From: Bacteroides muris (ex Afrizal et al. 2022)
GTDB taxonomy: Bacteria > Bacteroidota > Bacteroidia > Bacteroidales > Bacteroidaceae
Length of the DNA stretch: 64,000 nt
Reading direction: 5' to 3'
Assembly (NCBI RefSeq): GCF_004793475.1
Contig: NZ_SRYZ01000009.1
Span: forward strand, 1 to 64,000
Positions 21,094-29,683 of this stretch are shown here, one piece after another (the first letter of the stretch is position 1; each line of letters starts with the position of its first letter). A model generated the notes under the pieces. That model was given only the letters and a program-made list of their open reading frames with translations. It was not told the origin of the DNA and ran no database searches. The position numbers were made by a program, and so were the translations under genes.

Positions 21094-22395
21094 ATGGATA
21101 TACACACATTCATTGCCAATTATCAGGAAGCTTTCGGCCAACGTGCCGAACTCCCCATCGCCTTTTGGTATTCAGACCGAATGGAGGCATCTACAGAGAA
21201 AGTAACCGGTTGTCTCTTCAAATGTATGAAACAAGTCAGAGACGGTAGAACCGTCAGTCTCAGCAACGAAACAATCGCCTGCGGAGGAGGTAAGTTCTAT
21301 ACCGGATTTACAGAAATGCCCGAGCGCGTCCCGGATTTCGTCTCCTTGAAAGAGAAATACAAGAAGACTCCCGAAATGGTGGTAGATTTTATCAGTGAAC
21401 TACAGATTCCCAGAGCCGACAAGACCTACCTGCATTTTGCCCGCATAGACAAGATACCTTCCTTCGACGAAGTAGAAGGCGTGCTGTTCCTGCCCACGCC
21501 CGATATACTATCCGGGCTGGCGACATGGGCTTCTTTTGACAACAATGCATTAGATACCGTGGCAGCTCCATTCGGCTCCGGCTGTTGCTCCGTCATTACC
21601 CAAGCCATCATTGAAAACCGGAAACAAGGGAAACGTACTTTCCTGGGATTCTTCGACCCCTCCGTCCGCCCATACTTCGAAGCTGATTTATTAAGCCTCA
21701 CTATCCCCATGTCGCGGTTCAAGGAGATGTATCACACCATGCGTGAAAGCTGTCTGTTCGATACACATGCCTGGGGAAAAATCAAGGAAAGGATACAGCT
21801 TTCCCAATCAGGAGACGTGCATATTCTCCCCTCTCCCATTTCCTTCCCCCTCCTTCCGGACATTTATCTGCAAGAAATCAGAATAGAAGATGCCGCAGCC
21901 ATCTACTATGCCATCGACACACACCGGGATTACTTAAGAACATGGCTGCCATTCGTGGATAATATGCGTACGATAGCTGATGAAGAAGCTTTTTTACGCC
22001 AGGCACTATCCGCTCCTGCCGAACGGTATGAACCTATATTCGGCATTTGGAACCAACAGCATGAAATCTGCGGACTGATAGGTTTCCATTTCTCCGATTT
22101 CGACAACCACCGTACAGAACTCGGCTATTGGCTACTGCCGGAATACCAGCACCGGGGCATCATTACTGAAAGTGTCCGCAAGTTGTGCCTGTGGGCCGTA
22201 CAAGAAAAAGAGATGAAACGGATACAAATTCGCTGTGCCGTGGATAACGCAGCCAGTAATGCTGTACCGGTTCGCCTCGGTTTCATCCATGAGGGAACAG
22301 AACGTTGCGGAGAACTGCTGGCTTCCGGAGAATATACAGATATACATATATACAGCATCTTGAAAGAAGAAGTGCTAGCCCATCTCAAACGATAA
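21094..22395 (+). CDS. DUF169 domain fused to a GNAT acetyltransferase
   Basis: A 433-residue two-domain protein. Residues 1 to about 230 match the DUF169 family: a Cys/Gly-rich motif (ETIACGGGKFYTGF) and FGSGCCSVITQAI are typical, and the family is of unknown, possibly metal- or cofactor-related function. Residues about 255-425 are a RimJ/RimL-type N-acetyltransferase: LQEIRIEDAAAIYYAI, GLIGFHFSDFD, ELGYWLLPEYQHRGIITES (acetyl-CoA pyrophosphate loop region) and AASNAVPVRLGFIHEG. Each domain appears complete and no stop or frameshift separates them. The substrate is unknown. The AlaX-like gene follows after 30 bp on the same strand and may be co-transcribed. Confidence 0.82.
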   Translation: MDIHTFIANYQEAFGQRAELPIAFWYSDRMEASTEKVTGCLFKCMKQVRDGRTVSLSNETIACGGGKFYTGFTEMPERVPDFVSLKEKYKKTPEMVVDFISELQIPRADKTYLHFARIDKIPSFDEVEGVLFLPTPDILSGLATWASFDNNALDTVAAPFGSGCCSVITQAIIENRKQGKRTFLGFFDPSVRPYFEADLLSLTIPMSRFKEMYHTMRESCLFDTHAWGKIKERIQLSQSGDVHILPSPISFPLLPDIYLQEIRIEDAAAIYYAIDTHRDYLRTWLPFVDNMRTIADEEAFLRQALSAPAERYEPIFGIWNQQHEICGLIGFHFSDFDNHRTELGYWLLPEYQHRGIITESVRKLCLWAVQEKEMKRIQIRCAVDNAASNAVPVRLGFIHEGTERCGELLASGEYTDIHIYSILKEEVLAHLKR

Positions 22396-22425
22396 TATAT
22401 ATATCAACGACTATTGAAATTATAC

Positions 22426-22893
22426 ATGGAACAACAACCTCATCTCAATGACCACAACAAGCAGGAGTACCCTCCCATGCACACAACGGAGCATATCATC
22501 AACCAAACCATGATAAGGTTATTCAGTTGCGGCCGCTCCATATCAGCACACATCGAACGGAAGAAGAGCAAGCTGGACTATCGTCTTGCCGACTGCCCTG
22601 CCGAAGAAGAAGTAAAGAAGCTGGAAGAAGCCGTAAACGAGGTTATCGCCCGGCATCTGCCCGTCACAACAGAATTCATCACGCAAGAGGAAGCACAAGG
22701 ACGTTTCGACCTGAAGCGCCTGCCCGACAGTGCCTCCGAAACGGTACGTGTCGTGAAGGTAGGCGATTACGACGAATGTCTCTGCATCGGAGCACATGTA
22801 GAAAATACATCGGAAATCGGAACTTTCAAAATCATCAGCCACGATTGGGACGAAGAAGCAAAGCGCTGGAGAATGCGTTTTAAACTAGTCTGA
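22426..22893 (+). CDS. AlaX-like aminoacyl-tRNA editing domain protein
   Basis: A 155-residue free-standing relative of the editing (SAD) domain of alanyl- and threonyl-tRNA synthetases. The metal-binding motifs are HTTEH near residue 19 and CIGAH near 121, the HxxxH and CxxxH pair that holds zinc; GTFKIISHDWD-like sequence follows, as in the family. Such proteins deacylate mischarged tRNA (for example Ser- or Gly-tRNA-Ala). The frame opens at a TTG twelve bases earlier; the ATG at 22426 is preferred. The family is inferred from motifs alone. Confidence 0.75.
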   Translation: MEQQPHLNDHNKQEYPPMHTTEHIINQTMIRLFSCGRSISAHIERKKSKLDYRLADCPAEEEVKKLEEAVNEVIARHLPVTTEFITQEEAQGRFDLKRLPDSASETVRVVKVGDYDECLCIGAHVENTSEIGTFKIISHDWDEEAKRWRMRFKLV

Positions 22894-22898
22894 AAAGA

Positions 22899-22936
22899 AA
22901 ATCTCCCGCTGCACAAAACAATGCAACGGGAGATTT
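22899..22936. terminator. Bidirectional terminator hairpin
   Basis: AAATCTCCCG (22899-22908) pairs perfectly with CGGGAGATTT (22927-22936), and an inner TGCA/TGCA extends the stem. It sits between the AlaX-like gene on + and the acyltransferase gene on -, whose 3' ends converge here. Confidence 0.75.
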
Positions 22937-22959
22937 CATATCCATAGACAAATGTGGAA

Positions 22960-24096
22960 CTATTTCTTTTTCCCTTTCAGGAAACGGTCTGTCAGCCACC
23001 TGCGCATCGGTTCGTCGTACAGTTTCAAACAAGCATAAGCAAGGACAACGGCTCCAACGAAAGTTAGTATCATATAAGGAATACCTTCCACCATTGTAGC
23101 GTTATTATTGCATACCCAAGCCGTATAAGTATATACCAGCGGATAATGGGTGATATAAATCGGATAGGAAATATCTCCCAGGAACTTACATACGGCAGTA
23201 GAGCGCTTACCGGTCACCTTGCCGCCCGCTCCCATTGAAACAATAACCGGAAAGATGCAGATAATGCAGAAAGCCTCGTAAAGCCCGTTCATCCAATAGC
23301 CGTCCTCACCTCCGATGCGGGGAATGGAAAGAACCACCACAATCAGCAGGCTACACCACCAGAAAGCACGCTTTTCAAGCCGTATCAGCCAGCCGAGGCG
23401 TGACAGAAGTAATCCGCCGAAGAACGGATACATCAGCCGGACCATCCCCACATACTGCTGTTCCCAGTTCAAAGCCCAACCACCCACAATATCGCCGGCA
23501 GGAGCAGTCAGGCAACGGTATATCGTGAAACAACCTGCCACAAACACCAGCACCGATAAGGCCACCTTATTGAACTTGCGCACAAACAGCGCATACAGAA
23601 TATTACCGATATATTCATAATAGAGCGACCATGCCGGGCCATTCAACGGGTGCATCTCCGTCCAGCCGCGAATGTCGAACTTCAACGGAAGGGGAAGCAA
23701 TGTGCAGCCCAGCAACATCACCAGCAGCATTGTTCCGATGGACGTATTCTCGATAGGCGGAAAACAAGGCGATTCCTGCAAATAGAAAAAGGCAGCTCCC
23801 ACAATACTCCCCATAATCACCATAGGATGCAGGCGGATGATACGGCGTTTGAAGAAAGTGCCCACGGTCATCCGGTTCCAACGGTCATCATAAGCATAAC
23901 CGATAACAAAACCGGAAAGCATGAAGAAGAAATCTACGGCCAGATAACCATGATTGATGATTTGAGCAAGATGGCTGCCTCCCGCATGTGCTTCAAAAAG
24001 ATGGAAGATAATAACCATGACAGCTGCCACGCCACGAAGTCCGTCAAGAATCTCATAATGCGGTTTCGAGGCAAGATAAGTAGTCCGTGTATTCAT
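22960..24096 (-). CDS. Acyltransferase 3 family membrane protein
   Basis: A 378-residue integral membrane protein with about ten hydrophobic segments. The family's first motif is seen at ILDGLRGVAAVMVIIFHLFEAH (LRGxAA followed by the essential histidine), and DFFFMLSGFVIGYAY and KRRIIRLHPMVIMG are the next conserved blocks. Members transfer acyl groups, usually acetyl, to sugars or lipids at the inner membrane. It is monocistronic, outside the capsule locus, so the acceptor is not known. Confidence 0.88.
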   Translation of the reverse strand: MNTRTTYLASKPHYEILDGLRGVAAVMVIIFHLFEAHAGGSHLAQIINHGYLAVDFFFMLSGFVIGYAYDDRWNRMTVGTFFKRRIIRLHPMVIMGSIVGAAFFYLQESPCFPPIENTSIGTMLLVMLLGCTLLPLPLKFDIRGWTEMHPLNGPAWSLYYEYIGNILYALFVRKFNKVALSVLVFVAGCFTIYRCLTAPAGDIVGGWALNWEQQYVGMVRLMYPFFGGLLLSRLGWLIRLEKRAFWWCSLLIVVVLSIPRIGGEDGYWMNGLYEAFCIICIFPVIVSMGAGGKVTGKRSTAVCKFLGDISYPIYITHYPLVYTYTAWVCNNNATMVEGIPYMILTFVGAVVLAYACLKLYDEPMRRWLTDRFLKGKKK

Positions 24097-24200
24097 TTTG
24101 ATGTAAGATGTTTATTATTTACGCACAAAGATAGGAGTTTTTTCCAATAATAAAGCTGATAAATATCAGATAAGCTCCATCAATAAATTGACAGGAACGG

Positions 24201-24740
24201 CTATCCTATACGGGAGCCTGATGGTCGGTCGCAAGAGTCGGCTTCCAATGCCAGCATCCCCTGTTTGGCTGCCAATCCACCGGCATAGCCTATCAGCCTA
24301 TGGTTGCTGCCCACCACCCGATGGCAGGGGATGAATATCGAAAGGGCATTCGCCCCATTGGCAGCCGCCACCGCGCGCACGGCTTTCGGATGGCCCAGCT
24401 TTCGTGAAAGTTCGCCATAGGACATGGTCTTTCCGTAAGGGATGTTCTGCAACTCCTGCCACACCGTCTGCTGGAATTCTGTTCCGACAGCAAGCAGTGG
24501 AACATCGAATATGGTCCGCTTACAGGCAAAATACTCATCCAACTGGATGATTGCCCGCGAAATAACTTCCGAAGTGCCTTCCTCATAATCGGCATGCAGT
24601 GCCTGCCGTATGCGCTTATCAATGGTCATTCTACGTTTCTCGTTCAGCATCCAGTCGCATAGGCAGAGTTTATCGCCGGAAGCGCCGAGGAGCAGGTCGC
24701 CATAAGGAGATTGATAGTATTGGATTAAAATTGTTTCCAT
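24201..24740 (-). CDS. ogt: Methylated-DNA--protein-cysteine S-methyltransferase
   Basis: A 179-residue O6-alkylguanine DNA alkyltransferase. The alkyl-accepting Cys139 lies in the signature FIPCHRVVG. The DNA-binding helix-turn-helix region (QTVWQELQNIPYGKTMSYGE, about 91-110) and the asparagine hinge region (AVAAANGANALS) are in place. It repairs O6-methylguanine by irreversible transfer to the cysteine. The N-terminal domain is short, as in Ogt rather than the two-domain Ada. It is probably transcribed alone. Confidence 0.93.
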   Translation of the reverse strand: METILIQYYQSPYGDLLLGASGDKLCLCDWMLNEKRRMTIDKRIRQALHADYEEGTSEVISRAIIQLDEYFACKRTIFDVPLLAVGTEFQQTVWQELQNIPYGKTMSYGELSRKLGHPKAVRAVAAANGANALSIFIPCHRVVGSNHRLIGYAGGLAAKQGMLALEADSCDRPSGSRIG

Positions 24741-24769
24741 CGAACTAATATTAAAAACACAATTGGGTA

Positions 24770-24998
24770 TTAAAATAAATCAGAATGTGTTCCTGTATTG
24801 AGCAGAAGCAATGTTAATTCCTTATCATCCTGCTCCCATATCAATAACCCATCCGGCTTGACATGGCACTCCCCCCGCATCGCGCAAATTGCCCGGGCAG
24901 AAGATGAGGTTTGTATTCTGAAGGTAAGCTTCCCGTTTCTTGTAGAATTTCAATAACCTTCTGCAACAACAAGAGATTCAGCCCCCGCTTCTGGCATC
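24770..24998 (-). pseudogene. Frameshifted, 5'-truncated YafQ-type mRNA interferase toxin
   Basis: Two overlapping frames on the minus strand together give most of a YafQ/RelE-family toxin. The first part contains LQKVIEILQETGSLPSEYK and PHLLPGQFAR. In another frame the C-terminal signature GECHVKPDGLLIWEQDDKEL continues to NTGTHSDLF and a stop at 24770-24772. The shift falls near the G-run around 24870-24876. The N-terminal third is missing; the recognisable sequence begins right at the carB stop codon. No antitoxin gene is visible next to it. It is a decayed toxin gene, not an active module. Confidence 0.8.
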
Positions 24999-27900
24999 TC
25001 ATTTGTAGTCCGCCCACGACTTAATGGCCAAGTCGTCCGGCGTCATCGTGCAGAATGCATTGATGAACGCACTTGCCAGACGGGCATTCGTTATCAGCGG
25101 AATATTAAGGTCGATGGCAGCGCGGCGTATCTTGTAGCCGTTATCCAGCTCGCCTGCGGTGAGGTTCTTCGGGATATTGACCACCATGTCTATTTCCTTG
25201 CGGTGCAGCATGTCGAGTGCCTGCGGCTGTCGTTCGGGTTCGCTGGGCCAGTAGACGCGTGTATTCTCCACGCCATTCTCCGTAAGGAAGTTGCTGGAAC
25301 CACCTGTGGCAAATATCTTATACCCCTTCTTCTGAAGCATACGCGCGGCAGAAAGCATGTCCACCTTCTGCTTCGGAGTACCGGTAGAAAGCAGGATATT
25401 CTTCTCGGGAATGCGGTAGCCCACGGAGAGCATCGCCTTGAGAATGGCGCAGGAAGTATCGCTGCCGATGCAACCCACCTCTCCCGTGCTTGCCATATCC
25501 ACACCCAGCACCGGGTCTGCCTTCTGCAGACGGTTGAAGGAGAACTGGCTCGCCTTGATGCCTACATAGTCCAGGTCGAACAGATTCTTGTCCGGCTTCT
25601 GCACGGGGAGGCCAAGCATCACTTTCGTAGCCAGCTCAATAAGGTTTATCTTTAGCACCTTGCTGACAAACGGGAACGAACGGCTGGCACGGAGGTTACA
25701 CTCAATCACCTTGATATCGTTTTCACGGGCCAGGTACTGGATGTTGAACGGACCGGAGATATTCAGCTCACGGGCTATCTCGCGGCTGATGCGCTTGATG
25801 CGGCGAACCGTCTCGACATACAACTTCTGCGGCGGGAACTGGATGGTAGCGTCGCCGGAATGTACCCCGGCAAACTCGATATGCTCACTGATGGCGTACG
25901 CAATAATCTCACCGTCCTGCGCCACAGCATCCATCTCCACCTCCTTGGCATGCTCAATGAACTGGCTTACCACTACGGGGTGTTTCTTGCTGACATTCGC
26001 TGCCAGCCTCAGGAAACGTTCCAGTTCCTCCCGGTTGGAGCAGACGTTCATCGCGGCACCGGACAATACATAGGAAGGCCGAACCAATACCGGGAAGCCC
26101 ACTTTATCCACAAAGGCGTTGATATCCTCCAGAGAGGTCAGCGCCCGCCATTCGGGCTGGTCCACACCGATGCGGTCGAGCATGGCGGAGAACTTGTCAC
26201 GGTCTTCGGCATTGTCGATGCTCTTGGCGCTTGTACCGAGGATAGGTACCTTCTGCGCATCGAGGCGCAAGGCTAGGTTGTTAGGAATCTGGCCGCCGGT
26301 AGAAACAATCACTCCGTGGGGATTCTCCAGTTCGAGAATATCCATCACGCGCTCGAAGGTAAGCTCGTCGAAATAAAGGCGGTCGCACATATCATAGTCC
26401 GTAGACACGGTTTCAGGATTATAGTTTATCATGACACTGCGGTAGCCCTCCTTGCGGATGGTGTTCAGAGCCTGCACGCCACACCAGTCGAACTCTACGG
26501 AAGAACCGATACGGTAGGCGCCGGAGCCCAATACGACGATGCTCTTCTTGTCGCCCAGATAATGAACGTCGTTGGCAACACCGCTATACGTCAGGTACAG
26601 ATAGTTGGTCTGTGCGGGATATTCGGCGGCAAGAGTATCAATCTGCTTTACTACGGGCAAGATGCCTGCATGCTTACGATAGTTGCGAATGTACAGGATG
26701 CCGTTTTCCATGTCTCCTTCGAAGCCGATGGCACGGGCAATCTGGAAATCGGAAAAGCCTTGCACTTTTGCCTTGCGCAACAAGCCCACGGGGATTGTTG
26801 ACAGTTGATGATTGACAGTTGATAATTCAGCATTGGAAGTTGACAGCTGGAAGGAGTGCAACTCCTTTGACGTCTTCATGATGTTCATCAGCTTTTCGAG
26901 GAACCATTTGTCAATCTTGGTCAGCTCGTGCACCTGGTCTACCGTATATCCGGCACGGAAAGCTTTTGAAATGACAAAGATGCGCTTGTCGGTAGGTTCG
27001 CGCAGAGCCTTGTCGATATCGGATATTACAAGTTCCTTGTTCTCTACGAAGCCGTGCATACCCTGGCCTATCATGCGAAGCCCCTTTTGGATAGCTTCCT
27101 CAAAAGTGCGGCCGATAGCCATTACTTCGCCGACCGATTTCATGGAAGAACCGAGCTCCTTGTCCACCCCGTGGAACTTGCCCAAGTCCCAACGCGGTAT
27201 CTTGCAGACCACATAGTCCAGAGCAGGTTCAAAGAAAGCGCTTGTCGTCTTCGTCACAGAGTTGTTCAAGTCGAACAAGCCATAGCCCAAGCCAAGTTTC
27301 GCCGCTACAAATGCCAACGGATAACCCGTTGCTTTAGAGGCCAATGCGGATGAACGGCTCAAGCGTGCATTCACCTCGATTACCCGGTAGTCTTCGCTCA
27401 TCGGGTCGTAAGCGTACTGTACGTTACACTCTCCTACAATGCCGATATGACGGATAATGCGGATAGCTAGTTCACGTAATTTATGATAGTCCGTATTGCT
27501 CAACGTCTGCGACGGGGCAATAACGATGGACTCGCCCGTATGGATGCCCAGCGGGTCGAAGTTTTCCATGTTACAAACCGTGACACAGTTGTCAAAACGG
27601 TCGCGTACCACCTCGTATTCCACTTCCTTCCAGCCCTTCAGTGATTTCTCCACCAACACCTGCGGAGAGAAGGAGAAGGCCTTCTCCACCAGCACATTCA
27701 GTTCTTCTTCATTGTCGCAGAAACCCGAACCCAATCCGCCGAGCGCGTATGCGGCACGCACGATGACCGGATATCCCAGTTCCCGGGCTGCGCGACGGGC
27801 ATCGTCCGCGTTCTCCACAGCTTCGCTCTTGATGGTCTTTACGTCAATCTCATTCAGTTTCTGCACAAAAATCTCACGGTCTTCCGTGTCAATGATAGCC

Positions 27901-28259
27901 TGCACGGGAGTGCCTAGAACTTTCACCCCGTACTTCTCGAAAACCTTGTCTTTATAGAGGGAAACACCGCAGTTCAGCGCCGTCTGTCCGCCAAAAGCAA
28001 GCATGATGCCGTCCGGACGCTCTTTCTCTATCACCTTCTCCACAAAGTAAGGAGTGACGGGCAGGAAGTAAATCTGGTCGGCAACTCCTTCCGAGGTCTG
28101 CACCGTGGCTATGTTCGGGTTGATGAGAACCGTGTAGATACCTTCCTCCTTCAACGCCTTGAGTGCCTGCGAACCGGAATAGTCAAATTCTCCCGCCTCA
28201 CCGATTTTCAGTGCGCCGGAACCAAGCAGCAGGACTTTCTTTATATTGTTTTCTTTCAT
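24999..28259 (-). CDS. carB: Carbamoyl-phosphate synthase large subunit
   Basis: A 1086-residue enzyme with two homologous ATP-grasp halves. Signatures are VLLLGSGALKIGEAGEFDYS at the start, a second SIVVLGSGAYRIGSSVEFDW near residue 585, and a C-terminal MGS-like allosteric domain (TGGSSNFLTENGVENTRVYW). It makes carbamoyl phosphate from bicarbonate, ATP and the ammonia delivered by CarA, for pyrimidines and arginine. Between the halves, at 26794-26850, there is an in-frame stretch coding for QLSTSNAELSTVNHQLST that looks like a repeat insertion in the linker, not domain sequence. The start MKENN is preferred over a codon pair upstream. It follows carA in the same operon. Confidence 0.95.
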   Translation of the reverse strand: MKENNIKKVLLLGSGALKIGEAGEFDYSGSQALKALKEEGIYTVLINPNIATVQTSEGVADQIYFLPVTPYFVEKVIEKERPDGIMLAFGGQTALNCGVSLYKDKVFEKYGVKVLGTPVQAIIDTEDREIFVQKLNEIDVKTIKSEAVENADDARRAARELGYPVIVRAAYALGGLGSGFCDNEEELNVLVEKAFSFSPQVLVEKSLKGWKEVEYEVVRDRFDNCVTVCNMENFDPLGIHTGESIVIAPSQTLSNTDYHKLRELAIRIIRHIGIVGECNVQYAYDPMSEDYRVIEVNARLSRSSALASKATGYPLAFVAAKLGLGYGLFDLNNSVTKTTSAFFEPALDYVVCKIPRWDLGKFHGVDKELGSSMKSVGEVMAIGRTFEEAIQKGLRMIGQGMHGFVENKELVISDIDKALREPTDKRIFVISKAFRAGYTVDQVHELTKIDKWFLEKLMNIMKTSKELHSFQLSTSNAELSTVNHQLSTIPVGLLRKAKVQGFSDFQIARAIGFEGDMENGILYIRNYRKHAGILPVVKQIDTLAAEYPAQTNYLYLTYSGVANDVHYLGDKKSIVVLGSGAYRIGSSVEFDWCGVQALNTIRKEGYRSVMINYNPETVSTDYDMCDRLYFDELTFERVMDILELENPHGVIVSTGGQIPNNLALRLDAQKVPILGTSAKSIDNAEDRDKFSAMLDRIGVDQPEWRALTSLEDINAFVDKVGFPVLVRPSYVLSGAAMNVCSNREELERFLRLAANVSKKHPVVVSQFIEHAKEVEMDAVAQDGEIIAYAISEHIEFAGVHSGDATIQFPPQKLYVETVRRIKRISREIARELNISGPFNIQYLARENDIKVIECNLRASRSFPFVSKVLKINLIELATKVMLGLPVQKPDKNLFDLDYVGIKASQFSFNRLQKADPVLGVDMASTGEVGCIGSDTSCAILKAMLSVGYRIPEKNILLSTGTPKQKVDMLSAARMLQKKGYKIFATGGSSNFLTENGVENTRVYWPSEPERQPQALDMLHRKEIDMVVNIPKNLTAGELDNGYKIRRAAIDLNIPLITNARLASAFINAFCTMTPDDLAIKSWADYK
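26794..26850. repeat. TTGACAGTTGA-type repeat inserted in the carB frame
   Basis: On + the stretch contains TTGACAGTTGATGATTGACA followed by GTTGATAATT and later GTTGACAGCTGG. The core TTGACAGTTGA occurs in near-tandem copies, uncharacteristic for coding DNA here. It keeps the frame open and adds about 20 Ser/Leu/Gln/Asn-rich residues. The same core appears in carA at 29038-29062. Confidence 0.65.
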
Positions 28260-28340
28260 TTGCATATCTGTTTATTAAAAAGTGTAACGACAGTAATAAA
28301 ACCTTATCTTTTTTTTACTTTCACAATCAGTCGCCAATTG

Positions 28341-28406
28341 AATGGCATTGAGTCAGGGACTGAAAGGCATTCACTCAGGGACTGAATGGCATTGAGTCAG
28401 GGACTC
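28341..28406. repeat. Three tandem 22-bp repeats between carA and carB
   Basis: Units begin at 28341, 28363 and 28385. Units 1 and 3 differ only in the last base (AATGGCATTGAGTCAGGGAC then TG or TC); unit 2 differs by AAAGG and TTCAC. They fill much of the 215-bp spacer between the carA stop and carB start. Adjacent units are contiguous, without spacers, so this is not a CRISPR array. Confidence 0.9.
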
Positions 28407-28474
28407 ATTATAGCATTTTCTTACACACTGATTACCAGACGGTTATGAACACAACCCATATTGGTAAAATTCTC

Positions 28475-29683
28475 TTACTGTAACAGTTTAACGAACTCGT
28501 CGAAAAGGAACTCCGTATCCGTCGGCCCGCTGGCAGCTTCGGGGTGGAACTGTGCGGAGAACCAAGGATTTCGCTTATGCCGGATGCCCTCATTGGAGCC
28601 ATCGTTCATATTGATGAACAACGGTTCCCAGTCTTCCGACAGCGTGTTGTTGTCTACGGCGTAACCATGATTCTGGGAGGTGATGAAACAACGCTCAGTA
28701 CCCACCATGCGCACCGGCTGGTTATGGCTGCGGTGTCCATATTTCAGTTTGTATATCTTGGCGCCCCCCGCCTTGGAAAGCAGCTGGTTCCCCATACATA
28801 TGCCGAAGATAGGCAGTTTCTCGTTTTGCATCGCCTTGCGGATATTCCGTACGGCAGCATCGCAGGTATCAGGGTCGCCGGGACCGTTGGAGATGAACAG
28901 ACCGTCGAACTCCAGCCCGTTATAATCGTAGTTCCAGGGAACACGGACCACTTCGACACCACGCCTCAGCAGACAACGGATGATGTTGTGCTTGACACCG
29001 CAATCCACAAGCACTACGCGTTTCCGTTGAGAACCGGCAGTTGACAATTGACAATTGAGCTGCGCCGTGGGGGTGCCGGTGTCAAAACGACGGCTTTCTG
29101 TTCCGCCATATACGATGATGTCCTTGCAACTGACCTTATCCACATAGTTTATCTCACCATAATCGTCCTTTGGCAATTGTTTATTGTCCATTTCATCGTC
29201 GAAAACTATACGCCCCATCATCACCCCGTGCTCGCGAAGCACTTTGGTCAGTTCGCGGGTATCAATGCCCATAATTCCCGGAATCTGTTCGCGTTTCAGC
29301 CAGTCGCCCAGGCTTTCCACGGCATTCCAGTGGCTGTAGTTTTCGGAATAATCGCTGACGATAATGGCTTCGGCATGGATATGCTCACTCTCCATGAAGG
29401 TAGCAAGCCCGTCCGGTTCGAGCGTGAAAGGCGGCACACCGTAATTGCCCGCCAACGGATAGGTCAGGGTCATCAACTGCCCGGCATACGAAGGGTCGGT
29501 CAGGCTTTCGGGATAACCCGTCATGGCCGTATTGAAAACGACCTCTCCCGCTACCGGCTTTTCAAAGCCAAACGATTTGCCGCAAAACACGGTGCCGTCA
29601 TCCAGGAGAAGCCTCACTCCCTTTCCCTCCCCCCGTAGGCAGGAGGAAGAAGTTACATTCACTTTGTCATTGTTGCTATTCAT
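28475..29683 (-). CDS. carA: Carbamoyl-phosphate synthase small (glutaminase) subunit
   Basis: A 402-residue class I glutamine amidotransferase that supplies ammonia to CarB. The conserved N-terminal domain starts at LLLDDGTVFCGKSFGFEKPV. The amidotransferase has the nucleophile in FGICMGNQLL (glutaminase Cys) and the His/Glu in AQFHPEAASGPTD. The frame opens at a TTG (29701); the ATG at 29683 is preferred. The roughly 22 residues before LLLDDG, including SSSCLRGEGKGV, are encoded by a GC-rich inverted-repeat element and are not family sequence. A second insertion (TAQLNCQLSTAG) at 29038-29062 lies just before the amidotransferase domain. Both keep the frame, so the protein is probably active. 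Confidence 0.93.
   Translation of the reverse strand: MNSNNDKVNVTSSSCLRGEGKGVRLLLDDGTVFCGKSFGFEKPVAGEVVFNTAMTGYPESLTDPSYAGQLMTLTYPLAGNYGVPPFTLEPDGLATFMESEHIHAEAIIVSDYSENYSHWNAVESLGDWLKREQIPGIMGIDTRELTKVLREHGVMMGRIVFDDEMDNKQLPKDDYGEINYVDKVSCKDIIVYGGTESRRFDTGTPTAQLNCQLSTAGSQRKRVVLVDCGVKHNIIRCLLRRGVEVVRVPWNYDYNGLEFDGLFISNGPGDPDTCDAAVRNIRKAMQNEKLPIFGICMGNQLLSKAGGAKIYKLKYGHRSHNQPVRMVGTERCFITSQNHGYAVDNNTLSEDWEPLFINMNDGSNEGIRHKRNPWFSAQFHPEAASGPTDTEFLFDEFVKLLQ
29038..29062. repeat. TTGACAATTGACAATTGA repeat inside carA
   Basis: CAGTTGACAATTGACAATTG (29038-29057) is a near-tandem of TTGACAA and is read through in frame as QLNCQLST. It falls in the linker between the two CarA domains and is related to the carB repeat at 26794-26850. 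Confidence 0.65.

Noticed and set aside
24770..24998. Functional toxin-antitoxin module
   Set aside because: The toxin is frameshifted and lacks its N-terminus, and no antitoxin gene is adjacent.
28341..28406. CRISPR array from regular 22-bp repeats
   Set aside because: The units are contiguous, with no spacers, and no cas gene is near.
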